61,531 nt of DNA from contig CAIUGM010000009.1 in assembly GCA_903898675.1 (NCBI GenBank), forward strand, positions 1 to 61,531. Direction: 5' to 3'. The stretch is from an uncultured Verrucomicrobiota bacterium. Its GTDB lineage: Bacteria > Verrucomicrobiota > Verrucomicrobiia > Opitutales > Opitutaceae. The position numbers and the translations under genes were made by a program. The number at the start of each line of letters is the position of its first letter. The stretch's first letter is position 1. This document shows positions 38,610 through 46,843 of the stretch, piece after piece. The notes below the pieces were generated by a model, which did no database searches, was not told the DNA's origin, and saw nothing but the letters and a program-made list of their open reading frames with translations.

Positions 38610-40430
38610 CTACGGCGAGCGTCCCTCGGGCGGGGTGGAATTCTGCTGCCCGGATTTCGAGGAAATTTCGGCTTTATCGCGGTTTTTCAAGCCCCCGCCG
38701 GCGTTGACCAGATTGGCGGTGACAAAAATCAGCAGGTTACGTTTCTGCGAACTTTCCCCCACGCTGCGGAATAGCCGCCCGATGATCGGCAGGCTGCCCA
38801 GGACCGGAACCTTGTCGTGCACCTTTTTCACGTCCTCGCGCGTGAGGCCGCCCATCACCAGCGTGGCCCCGTCCCACAACGTCACCTTGGTCGTCACCTC
38901 CCGCACGGCGAAGATCGGTTGATAAAACCCGGGCGGCACCGTGACGGTCGTGCCGCCCGAAATCGCGATGCTCGGGCCGCCGTATTCCACGAAGCCCTCG
39001 AACTCCGTGACCTTCGGATTCAGGTCCAGACTGATGCTGCGGTCGTCCTCCTCCACGGTGGGCGTCACGCGCAACTCAACCCCGACGTTGCGCGTGGTGA
39101 ACTCCTGCGGCGTGCCGGAGGTGATCGAGACCCCCGCGGATCCGCCGCCCGAGTTGCTGCCCGTGCCCACCTGGCTCTGGATTTGCCCGTAGGACTGCGG
39201 GTAGCGGAGCTCCTGGGCCACCGTGATCGTGGCGGGATTGCCCGACAACACCGTCAGCTTCGGCGCGCTCAACAATTCCGTCCCGCTTTTCTGCGAGAGG
39301 GCGCGGACCACGGCATTGACATCGAACTCCCCGATGATGCCCGAAAGATTGGCCAGCGGCCCGGCCGAACCGCCGAGCAATACTCCGCCCGGGATCGTGG
39401 GCGCGGTGGCCGACAGGTTGAGCCCGCCCTCCGGCTGGCCCGAGCCGGTGATGGAAATCTGCTGCGTGGTCGTCGCGTTCTTGAAGGCATCGGGCAGACT
39501 GCGGGTGATGCCGCCGCCGGTCTGGTAGGCCGCCCGCACGCCGGCATTGAGCTGGCTGGCCTTGGTCGCGACATTCCAGTGAACCCCGAGTTCCTCCAGC
39601 GCGCCCTGCTGCACCTCCATGAACTTCGCCTCAATCTCCACCTGGCGGATATCATGGTAGCGGCGCAGGATATTCCGGATGCGCTCGAGGTTGCGCGGTG
39701 TCTGCGTCACGATCAGCTGCGAGCCGTCAAAGGCCAGCGCACTGCCCGGCACACCGTCAAAGGCCACGCCCGCCATCTGCAGGAAATTTCGGATTCCCTG
39801 CCCTTCCCCTTCGATCGTGCCCGTCCGGGCCCCACCACCAGCGAGCGCGTCAGGCACCGGCGGGGTCGTGGCGAGGCCGCTTTTACCCGTCATCCGCAGC
39901 ACCGTCGAGCGCGAGACCGGGAAAAACTGCGTGTCGAGCGACGACTGCTCCCCGCCCGGACGCAGCACAACGGCATCCGCCTGCACCTCGTATTGGTAGC
40001 CGACCGAATCCGTGACCAAGTCCAGCACCCGCTTGAGGGACAGATTGCGCAACGTAATATTTATGGCCGGTCCCGTTTTGCCCTGGTCGAGCAGGACGAT
40101 ATTCACGCCCCTTGGATTGGCGCCAGGGTCGTCGAACTCCTCCGACACCGCGCTCAGGGAATTCGCCACCTGGTTCAGGTCCAGGCCGCTGAAGTTCACG
40201 CTGGGGATGACGATGCGGTTGAGCTTTTCCCGCAGGGGCGATGAGTCCGCCGCGCCGGCCGGCGCGGGCGGGCTTTCGACGTTTCGCGGGGGCCGCTGCC
40301 ACGCCTGCCCGACCTCGGTGAGCATCTGTTCACTGGCCCGAGTACGCTCGACCTCGTCGGCGGCCCGCGCGCCCACCGTGGCAAACGCAGCGAGCAAAAG
40401 GAAATGATGACTGAGCCGGGTGGATATCAT
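38610..40430 (-). CDS. Secretin, Amuc_1098-family type IV pilus/type II secretion outer membrane protein
   Basis: The 606-residue product has a signal peptide (to about residue 23), an STN-like domain near 75-155 (ITLRNLSLKRVLDLVTDSVGY), N-type domains (QLIVTQTPRNLERIRNIL) and the secretin pore from about 400, with VGVELRVTPTVEEDDRSISLDL and VPVLGSLPIIGRLFRS near the end. It should form the multimeric outer membrane channel. Gene order with the Amuc_1099-like, Amuc_1100-like and PilM-like genes matches the Akkermansia pilus-like locus. Eleven bases separate it from the upstream gene. Confidence 0.9.
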   Translation of the reverse strand: MISTRLSHHFLLLAAFATVGARAADEVERTRASEQMLTEVGQAWQRPPRNVESPPAPAGAADSSPLREKLNRIVIPSVNFSGLDLNQVANSLSAVSEEFDDPGANPRGVNIVLLDQGKTGPAINITLRNLSLKRVLDLVTDSVGYQYEVQADAVVLRPGGEQSSLDTQFFPVSRSTVLRMTGKSGLATTPPVPDALAGGGARTGTIEGEGQGIRNFLQMAGVAFDGVPGSALAFDGSQLIVTQTPRNLERIRNILRRYHDIRQVEIEAKFMEVQQGALEELGVHWNVATKASQLNAGVRAAYQTGGGITRSLPDAFKNATTTQQISITGSGQPEGGLNLSATAPTIPGGVLLGGSAGPLANLSGIIGEFDVNAVVRALSQKSGTELLSAPKLTVLSGNPATITVAQELRYPQSYGQIQSQVGTGSNSGGGSAGVSITSGTPQEFTTRNVGVELRVTPTVEEDDRSISLDLNPKVTEFEGFVEYGGPSIAISGGTTVTVPPGFYQPIFAVREVTTKVTLWDGATLVMGGLTREDVKKVHDKVPVLGSLPIIGRLFRSVGESSQKRNLLIFVTANLVNAGGGLKNRDKAEISSKSGQQNSTPPEGRSP

Positions 40431-40441
40431 GGGGTGACGGT

Positions 40442-41356
40442 TTAGTTGGAATTGGTGGCGAGGGTATCCACCGGATGCACGGGGACGGGCGCGGCTTTGG
40501 CCGCCACGAGCGTTGCGCCGGCGCTTTCGACGGGTTGGAGAACTTTGACCAGCGGCGATGACCGGCCGGGAATCTGCTTCGTCACCACGACTTCCGCGGG
40601 ATCAAGCTGGATGTGCTCCACGCGATAAATCGCGCGGCCATCCACGAGCGTCTCACCCTCGCGCACTTCGCGGGCCGTGAATCCCGGGCCCGTCGGCCGG
40701 AGCACGGCCAGCGGCGGGCCGGAGTATTTGCGCGTGCGGTTGTCGAGGATCTCAGCCTGTCCCGCCCGCTCGTCATACACGACCGCCTCCGCAAAGAAAT
40801 CCGCGCGTGAACCGGGGACGCCAGCGGGGTCCGGTGCTTTCGCCACCTTAAAATTGTCCAGACGTACGCCGAGCGCTGCGCTACGTCCACCCACGCGCAG
40901 GAACGTGGTTCCCGGCTGTGAAGGGCTAACGAACACCGCCACATAGCGCCCCGGTCCGCCAAAATACCCGGCCAGTTGCACGCGGAATGGTTCCAGCCGG
41001 ACCGCCTGCAGCTCGAGCCCGAACGCACCGGCGTCTTCCGCGGAAACCCGCGGCGCGGTCACGGCGAAGGTCTGCGTCTGGGGATCGTAGGAGATCAGCG
41101 GCGGCGTGAACGTTTCAAACAGCCAGTCCGCCGGACTGGAGGGAGCCGGCGGCTCCGGCCAATACCCGGCGGATGCTGCAGGCCGCGCGAACGCACTTCC
41201 TGCGTACGCCGGCCAGGCCAGCGTGGCCTGGGGCGGTGGAATTTGCCGGCGCCCCGCCGGCCACTGCCGCCACGTCCAGCCCGTGCTCAGCAATGCGGCG
41301 GCCGCCATGAGGCCGACGAGCACCTTGGGCCAGGTCACCGGTCGCGCGACATTCAT
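40442..41356 (-). CDS. Amuc_1099-like pilus-system protein
   Basis: The 304-residue product has one N-terminal membrane helix (KVLVGLMAAAALLSTGWTW), then a Pro-rich segment and a beta-rich periplasmic part containing DWLFETFTPPLISYDPQTQT, a block that fits the family encoded between Amuc_1098 and Amuc_1100 in Akkermansia. Position is the main support; by analogy it could be a PilO/PilP-type bridge to the secretin. The start overlaps or abuts the upstream Amuc_1100-like gene (4-base ATGA overlap at 41353-41356). Confidence 0.7.
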   Translation of the reverse strand: MNVARPVTWPKVLVGLMAAAALLSTGWTWRQWPAGRRQIPPPQATLAWPAYAGSAFARPAASAGYWPEPPAPSSPADWLFETFTPPLISYDPQTQTFAVTAPRVSAEDAGAFGLELQAVRLEPFRVQLAGYFGGPGRYVAVFVSPSQPGTTFLRVGGRSAALGVRLDNFKVAKAPDPAGVPGSRADFFAEAVVYDERAGQAEILDNRTRKYSGPPLAVLRPTGPGFTAREVREGETLVDGRAIYRVEHIQLDPAEVVVTKQIPGRSSPLVKVLQPVESAGATLVAAKAAPVPVHPVDTLATNSN

Positions 41357-42282
41357 GATGCCGGTCCCTCCGGCCCGGCGTCAGGATCGAGCAGTTGCAC
41401 GATCACAGTGAAGCGCGACAGGTTCCGCGTCACCAATGGGACAAGTTTTTCCCGGGACGGAGGCGGCTCGCGGCTGTCGGCCGACTTGTCCGTGTCGAGC
41501 GGCTCGACCTCCACGCTGCGCACAAACACCGGCCGCGCCTGCGCCGCCAATCGATTCAGGAAATCGCGCAGCATCCGCGTTGTTCCGGAAAATTCCAGGC
41601 GATACGCCTGCCCCGACAAATTCTCCGGCAGCCGCAGGTCGAGGGCGGGAGCGAGGTCGAAGAAATCCTGAACCTGGTCGAGGCCGTCCGGCTTTGCCGC
41701 GGGGGTCGCTCCATCCGAAACCCCCGGCCGGAAGTCGGTCTTACCCGTCGGCCTCTGGCGCTGCACGGCAAGCAGGGCGAGCGGCCGTGTCTCAAGCAAA
41801 GTCTCAACGAGACCCTGCAGCGCACGGCACTGGCGCAACACCACCGGCGCAAGGGCTGTGTCCGGACCTGCTGCCCGATGACTGGCGAACCCGAAGCCTT
41901 CACCCGGTTTGAGCGTCACCTGCGCGGCCTGCGCCCTCGCGCGCAGTTGCTCGATCCCGCCGGAAATCTCGAAATATGCCTCGACCGCGGTTGGGGTCTT
42001 CGGAAGCGAACCGTCCGCACGGTTGCCCACCGCGAACCGCCACGCGCTGACAGCCTCCGTCGCCGCCACCCGGTCACGCGCGATGGCCGTTTCGTTTTCC
42101 TCACTCGGCCCCGGCTTTTCCCGGGCGAGCATGGAGTGTTCGGCGTTGAGTTTCCGCAGATTCGCCAGCGCGCGCTGCGCCTCCGCGCGGGCACGCTGCA
42201 AACTGCAGGACTCCAGCGTGAGCAGAGCCAGGAACGAAAGCAGCAGCCCGACCGGCGGGAAACTTTGTTTGAATCGGATCAT
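41353..42282 (-). CDS. Amuc_1100-like pilus-associated protein
   Basis: The 309-residue protein has the layout I know for Amuc_1100 (about 317 residues): a membrane helix or signal (GLLLSFLALLTLESC), a coiled-coil helix (about 28-55), a segment PKTPTAVEAYFEISGGIEQL resembling TPTAFQNELKTF, an EGFGF motif, a ferredoxin-like YRLEFSGTTRMLRDFLNRL and a C-terminal strand FTVIVQLLDP. In type IV pili this fold is PilO. It would sit in the inner membrane facing the periplasm. Starts 2 to 5 bases before the end of the PilM-PilN gene. Confidence 0.72.
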   Translation of the reverse strand: MIRFKQSFPPVGLLLSFLALLTLESCSLQRARAEAQRALANLRKLNAEHSMLAREKPGPSEENETAIARDRVAATEAVSAWRFAVGNRADGSLPKTPTAVEAYFEISGGIEQLRARAQAAQVTLKPGEGFGFASHRAAGPDTALAPVVLRQCRALQGLVETLLETRPLALLAVQRQRPTGKTDFRPGVSDGATPAAKPDGLDQVQDFFDLAPALDLRLPENLSGQAYRLEFSGTTRMLRDFLNRLAAQARPVFVRSVEVEPLDTDKSADSREPPPSREKLVPLVTRNLSRFTVIVQLLDPDAGPEGPAS

Positions 42283-42286
42283 GGCG

Positions 42287-43864
42287 TCAGAGCGGTTGTT
42301 GCGGATCAGTGATCAGCATAAAATCAAAGCGCAGCAGTCCCGGCCGGCTGTTGTCGAAGCGTTCGCCCTCGATCGTCGCGATGAATGGCGAGTCCGCCAT
42401 GTCGGCGAGCAGGTCCTTCACGCGATCGATGTTTTCCCCGCTCACGCGGGCCAGCGGGTGGGCCCGGTCGAGGAGGCAACCCGAGACGCTGAGCCTGAGC
42501 GTCGCGCCCGGCACGATCTGCAACCGCTCAAGCCACACGTCGTCGACCCGCATCAGCCGCGCCTGCAGATCGGCGAGCAAGGCCAGCCAGCGGGTCCGGC
42601 GCGCCTGCACCGACTCAAGCAACGCAATCTCCTGCCGGCAGCGCTCAACCTCGAGCAGTTGCTGGTGCTGGCGCACGCTGCGGGCGCGCAACGGCGCCAG
42701 GGCCCGGTCGAGGACCGCGGACTTCACCTGCGTCGCTTCCGCCACGCGTTGATAGTAAAGCAGCGGCGGAAGCGGCGTAGCGACTGCCAGCAGGCCGGCG
42801 GCGACCAGCCACGGCAGACGTCGGCGAAAATCAGCCCGCTGGCGCCGGGGAGCCGGCAGCAGGTTGAGGACCGTCTGGTTTGGGAGCAAAGCCACGGCCG
42901 CGGCTCCGGCCAAGTGGGCTGACGCACCGGCGGTCCACTCCGGACCGGTCAGAACAGCCGGCGAATTGATGACGGCGCTGACGTCCAGAAACTTGACCGG
43001 GAGTCCGAGCTTCACGACCAGGAGTTCAGCCAGATCCGGCACGCCGATGTCCTCCCCGATCAGGTAAACCAGCGCGGGCAACGCGAGACCCGACTGGGCC
43101 TGTAGCAGCGCCAGTGCACGCTTGAGTTCCTGCCCGAGACGTTCGACCTCGGCATCAGTGACGGGTCCGCCGGTCGTGCCCGAGGCATTGAGCGGAACCG
43201 GACGGAGCCAGAATCGCTCCGCCTCCACCAAGAGCAGTGAGGCCGTCCGCCCACTGAAGTCGAGGATCAGGGAGGCTTCAGGGCAGGCGCCAAGCCCCAG
43301 CCTGAAACCCGCGAGCGCCACCAGCGCCGCCGGCAAGACCAGGCTGGGCTGAAAGCCGGCGTTATGCACCGCGTGGCAGAGCGGCTCGACCAGGTCCAGC
43401 TTGGCCGCGGCGATCAAAATCTCGTCATCCGGCCCGCGTTCGCCGGCGCTGACGCTATCCCAAACCACTTCGGTGAGCCCGGTCGGAATGTATTGCCCGG
43501 CCTCGAAGCGGATGATTCCGGCCCGCCGGGCGGAATCGATCCGCGGCACCTTGATTGATTTTGTGAGGGTCAGGTGGGCGGGCAGCACCAGCACGGTTGG
43601 GCCGGAGAACTTGCACCCCCGGCGCAGGATTTGTAGCGCCGCGCTGGTCTGCGCGAGCCACCGGTCGGCCGGCAGGTCGGCCCGGCCCAAATCCTCGCCG
43701 GCGAAATGCTCGAGGGTGAGCCGGCCGCCCCGGCGGGAGAAAAGCCCAAGCGCGGTCCGGCGGGGGCCGCAATCGAGGATGATGATCCGGGGGGAAAACA
43801 CGGGTGAAGGAGTTGCACGGCCCGTGTGGCGAGAGTGGATTGCCGGACTTTCCCCAAAGGTCAC
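42287..43864 (-). CDS. PilM-PilN fusion protein of the pilus-like system
   Basis: The 525-residue product joins two pilus assembly proteins. Residues about 24-330 are a PilM actin-like ATPase (IIILDCGPRRTALGLF, AGIIRFEAGQYIPTGLTEVVWD, SLILDFSGRTASLLLVE). LNLLP at 334-338, the start signature of PilN, then leads into a membrane helix at 350-371 and a PilN periplasmic part to the end. PilM and PilN normally bind through the PilN cytoplasmic LNLLP tail; here they are one chain. The start is a GTG at 43864; the first 20 or so residues have no family match, so translation may begin later. First gene of the four-gene locus. Confidence 0.8.
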   Translation of the reverse strand: MTFGESPAIHSRHTGRATPSPVFSPRIIILDCGPRRTALGLFSRRGGRLTLEHFAGEDLGRADLPADRWLAQTSAALQILRRGCKFSGPTVLVLPAHLTLTKSIKVPRIDSARRAGIIRFEAGQYIPTGLTEVVWDSVSAGERGPDDEILIAAAKLDLVEPLCHAVHNAGFQPSLVLPAALVALAGFRLGLGACPEASLILDFSGRTASLLLVEAERFWLRPVPLNASGTTGGPVTDAEVERLGQELKRALALLQAQSGLALPALVYLIGEDIGVPDLAELLVVKLGLPVKFLDVSAVINSPAVLTGPEWTAGASAHLAGAAAVALLPNQTVLNLLPAPRRQRADFRRRLPWLVAAGLLAVATPLPPLLYYQRVAEATQVKSAVLDRALAPLRARSVRQHQQLLEVERCRQEIALLESVQARRTRWLALLADLQARLMRVDDVWLERLQIVPGATLRLSVSGCLLDRAHPLARVSGENIDRVKDLLADMADSPFIATIEGERFDNSRPGLLRFDFMLITDPQQPL

Positions 43865-43970
43865 GGCCTTATTTTAGGTGGCAGAACCACGACGCAGCCG
43901 CTCATCAGGCTCGGCGGAACCGGCCAAATAAAGTTGCCGGAGCGGACGGGTGACGCACGCTGCTGGCCTC

Positions 43971-44474
43971 ATGTCGCCCACCCTGCCCTACAAAGTCAGT
44001 GTCCTGGTCTTTATTGAGAACACCGCCGGCGAGCAGTTGCTTTTGCTGCGGGCCAAGCAGCCGAACCTCGGGGTCTGGACCCCGATCGGCGGCAAGCTGG
44101 AGATGGCGACGGGCGAGTCACCCTTTGAGTGTGCCGTGCGCGAGACCGAGGAGGAAACCGGACTGAAGGTCCGGCCGGAGGACCTGCACCTCTTCGCCAT
44201 GATCGCCGAGAAAGCCTACCAGGGCGACACGCACTGGCTCATGTTTCTCTTTCGCTGTCGGAAGCCGATCGCCGGGCTGCCGACCGACATCAGCGAGGGC
44301 AAGTTCGGGTTCTTCTCGCGGGAAACGATCCGGACCATGCCGATTCCCGAAACGGACAAGGCGGCGCTCTGGCCGATCTTCGACCAGTACCGCGACCGTT
44401 TCGTCTCCCTCCGGGCGGACTGCACTGTGTCGCCCATCAAGATCACCGTGGAGCAGATCACGCCGGCGAGTTGA
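43971..44474 (+). CDS. Nudix hydrolase
   Basis: The 167-residue product has a Nudix box GGKLEMATGESPFECAVRETEEETGL (residues about 36-61), with RETEEETG intact and two extra residues between the leading Gly and the first Glu. Nudix enzymes cleave nucleoside diphosphates linked to another group; the substrate cannot be told. I prefer the ATG at 43971 over a GTG 21 bases upstream. Divergent from the pilus locus. Confidence 0.85.
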   Translation: MSPTLPYKVSVLVFIENTAGEQLLLLRAKQPNLGVWTPIGGKLEMATGESPFECAVRETEEETGLKVRPEDLHLFAMIAEKAYQGDTHWLMFLFRCRKPIAGLPTDISEGKFGFFSRETIRTMPIPETDKAALWPIFDQYRDRFVSLRADCTVSPIKITVEQITPAS

Positions 44475-44506
44475 CGGGGAAACGAGCGCTGATCCCCATA
44501 TCAGAC

Positions 44507-44533
44507 GTAGGGGCGCAGACTTGCTGCGCCCTC
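44507..44533. repeat. Palindromic element (GGGCGCAGC family, inverted copy)
   Basis: The 27 bases are the reverse complement of 7692-7718 with about one difference, and match 49362-49389 as well. It lies between the Nudix gene and pdhA and could also end transcription of the Nudix gene. Confidence 0.8.
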
Positions 44534-44674
44534 GAAGGGACAAGCCTGCTCCCTAACCCCATACTACCTGCCGCTAAGTTGCCTTAACGTGCAACTTTCG
44601 CTTGTGTTCAGCCGCTTTTGGCTAAAAGAGGAACGCTGGAGTCCAGATATTGCTTTAAACTCAAAACATTCCAC

Positions 44675-45772
44675 GTGATTAAGAAAACACCCTCTGCCAA
44701 AAAGTCCGAAGTTGCCGCCGCGGGCTATGATGCGCGGCAGGCGCCCATCAATGCCAAGCTGGGCCAGGACGAGAAGATCCAGTTCTACCGGGACATGCTG
44801 CGCATCCGCCGGTTTGAGGAGCGCTGCCTCCGCAGCTACCAGCAGGGCAAGATCGGTGGCTTTCTCCACCTCTACATCGGCCAGGAATCCGTGGCGGTCG
44901 GCTGCTGCTCCGTGATGAGCGACAACGACCATATCATCACCGCGTATCGCGACCATGGCCACGCGCTCGGCGTCGGCATGGGCATGAACGAATTGATGGC
45001 CGAAAACTTCGGCAAATACACCGGCTGCTCCAAGGGCAAGGGCGGCTCGATGCACTACTTTGACCCGAGCCGTCACTACTGGGGCGGCCACGGCATCGTC
45101 GGCGGCCAGATCCCGCTCGGCACCGGCATCGCCTACGCCCTGAAATACAAGGGCATCAAGGGCGCCTGCATGGCCTTCATGGGCGACGGCGCGGTCAACC
45201 AGGGCGCGGTCCACGAATCCTACAATCTCGCGGCGCTCTGGGATCTGCCCGTCGTCTACATCATTGAGAACAACGGCTACTCGATGGGCACGAGCCAGGA
45301 GCGCTCCTCCGCCGGTGAATCGTTGGCCGGCCGCGCGGCCGGCTACGGCATGAACTGGGCGATCGTCGAGAACGGCCATGACGTCTATGAGGTGCGCGAC
45401 AAGGTCAGCCGCGCCCTCAAGCTGGCCCACGAGCAATCCAAGCCGACTGTCCTGGAGATCCGCACCTACCGCTACCGCGGCCACTCCGTCGCCGACCCGG
45501 ACTCCACCTACCGCGACAAGGCCGAGATCGAGGCCTACAAGAACACCAAGGACCCGATCATGGTTTACCAACACGCCCTGCTCGCCGAGGGCGTGCTCAC
45601 GGAGGAAATCATCAAGACCATCGACGACTCCGCCCGCGCCGAGGCCGAGACTTCCGCGCAGTTTGCCGAGCAGAGCCCCTACCCGACCATCGAGGACATC
45701 AAGAAGGACGTGTATTGGGAGGTCGACAACCCGCAGGACAAGAAATCCGTCGGCAGCCTTTTCTTCGACTGA
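44675..45772 (+). CDS. pdhA: Pyruvate dehydrogenase E1 component, alpha subunit
   Basis: The 365-residue product has the thiamine diphosphate motif GDGAVNQGAVHESYNLAALW, HLYIGQESVAVG near the N-terminus, YRDHGHALG and the phosphorylation-loop-like YRYRGHSVADPDSTYR. With PdhB it decarboxylates pyruvate and passes the acetyl group to E2. I chose the GTG at 44675 (VIKKTPSAKKSE); a TTG 57 bases upstream is also in frame. First gene of pdhA-pdhB-pdhC. Confidence 0.95.
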   Translation: MIKKTPSAKKSEVAAAGYDARQAPINAKLGQDEKIQFYRDMLRIRRFEERCLRSYQQGKIGGFLHLYIGQESVAVGCCSVMSDNDHIITAYRDHGHALGVGMGMNELMAENFGKYTGCSKGKGGSMHYFDPSRHYWGGHGIVGGQIPLGTGIAYALKYKGIKGACMAFMGDGAVNQGAVHESYNLAALWDLPVVYIIENNGYSMGTSQERSSAGESLAGRAAGYGMNWAIVENGHDVYEVRDKVSRALKLAHEQSKPTVLEIRTYRYRGHSVADPDSTYRDKAEIEAYKNTKDPIMVYQHALLAEGVLTEEIIKTIDDSARAEAETSAQFAEQSPYPTIEDIKKDVYWEVDNPQDKKSVGSLFFD

Positions 45773-45788
45773 GCCCGAGCGGCGCAGC

Positions 45789-45821
45789 GCAAATTTCAAA
45801 CCTGAAATCTCAAATTTAAGC
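45789..45821. repeat. AT-rich repeat island (CTCAAATTTCAAA family) before pdhB
   Basis: CAAATTTCAAACCTGAAATC and CTCAAATTTAAG form an AT-rich imperfect palindrome in the 54-base gap between pdhA and pdhB. A related unit lies inside the pdhC coding region at 47434-47464. Confidence 0.65.
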
Positions 45822-45826
45822 ATCCC

Positions 45827-46804
45827 ATGCCTCTTATCACTTACCGCGAAGCCCTCCGCCACGCCATGGCCGAGGAACTGGAACGCGATCCCAACGTCGT
45901 CATCATGGGCGAGGAAGTCGCCCAGTTCAACGGCGCCTACAAGGTCACCGAGGGCCTCCTCGCCAAGTTCGGCCCGAAGCGCATCGTCGACACGCCGATC
46001 AGCGAGGCCGGTTTCCTCGGCATGGGCATCGGCTCGGCCATGCTGGGCATGCGCCCGGTCATGGAGCTGATGTTCTTCAGCTTCTACTCCGTCGCCTTCG
46101 ACCAGATCTTCAACAACGCCGCCAACATCCGCTACATGTCCGGCGGCCTGATCAACTGCCCGATCGTCATCCGCGGCCCCGCCAACGGCGGCACGAACGT
46201 GGGCGCCACCCACTCGCACACACCGGAGTCCATCGCGGCCTATCACCCGGGCATCAAGGTCGTCGTCCCTTCCACCGCCTACGACGCCAAGGGTCTCCTG
46301 AAGTCCGCCATCCGCGACAACGACCCCGTGATGTTCATGGAAAACACCATGCTCTACGGCGAGACCGGCGAGGTGCCCGACGAGGAATACCTCGTCCCGC
46401 TCGGCTCCGCCAAGGTCATGCGCGAGGGCAAGGACATCTCCATCATCGGCCACGGGCGCGCGATCCAGATGGCCCTTAAGTCCGCCGAGATGCTGAAGCA
46501 CAAGCACAACATCGACGCCGAGGTGGTCGACCTGCGCTCCATCCGCCCGCTCGACGAGGAGACGATCCTCGCCTCCGTGCGCAAGACCAACCGCGTGCTG
46601 CTGGTGGAGGAAGCCAAGCCCTTCTGCTCCGTCAGCGCCATGCTGGCCTGCATCATCCAGGAAAAGGCCTTCGACTACCTCGACGCCCCGATCCGCCGCG
46701 TCACCTCGGTCGACGCCCCCGCCATCTACAGTCCGCCGCTCGAGAAGGAGCAGCTCCCCACCCCGCAGAAAATCTTCGACGCCGCCCTCGCCGTCCTGAA
46801 GTGA
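45827..46804 (+). CDS. pdhB: Pyruvate dehydrogenase E1 component, beta subunit
   Basis: The 325-residue product is a full E1-beta: LITYREALRHAMAEELERD, VIMGEEVAQFNGAYKVTEGL, ISEAGFLGMGIGSAMLGM, VIRGPANGGTNVGATHS and HGRAIQMALKSAE in the C-terminal transketolase-like domain. It completes the thiamine diphosphate site with PdhA. Confidence 0.96.
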   Translation: MPLITYREALRHAMAEELERDPNVVIMGEEVAQFNGAYKVTEGLLAKFGPKRIVDTPISEAGFLGMGIGSAMLGMRPVMELMFFSFYSVAFDQIFNNAANIRYMSGGLINCPIVIRGPANGGTNVGATHSHTPESIAAYHPGIKVVVPSTAYDAKGLLKSAIRDNDPVMFMENTMLYGETGEVPDEEYLVPLGSAKVMREGKDISIIGHGRAIQMALKSAEMLKHKHNIDAEVVDLRSIRPLDEETILASVRKTNRVLLVEEAKPFCSVSAMLACIIQEKAFDYLDAPIRRVTSVDAPAIYSPPLEKEQLPTPQKIFDAALAVLK

Positions 46805-46843
46805 CCTTAAAGCTTACCCGCTTAAACCTTAAAACTTTCCTCC

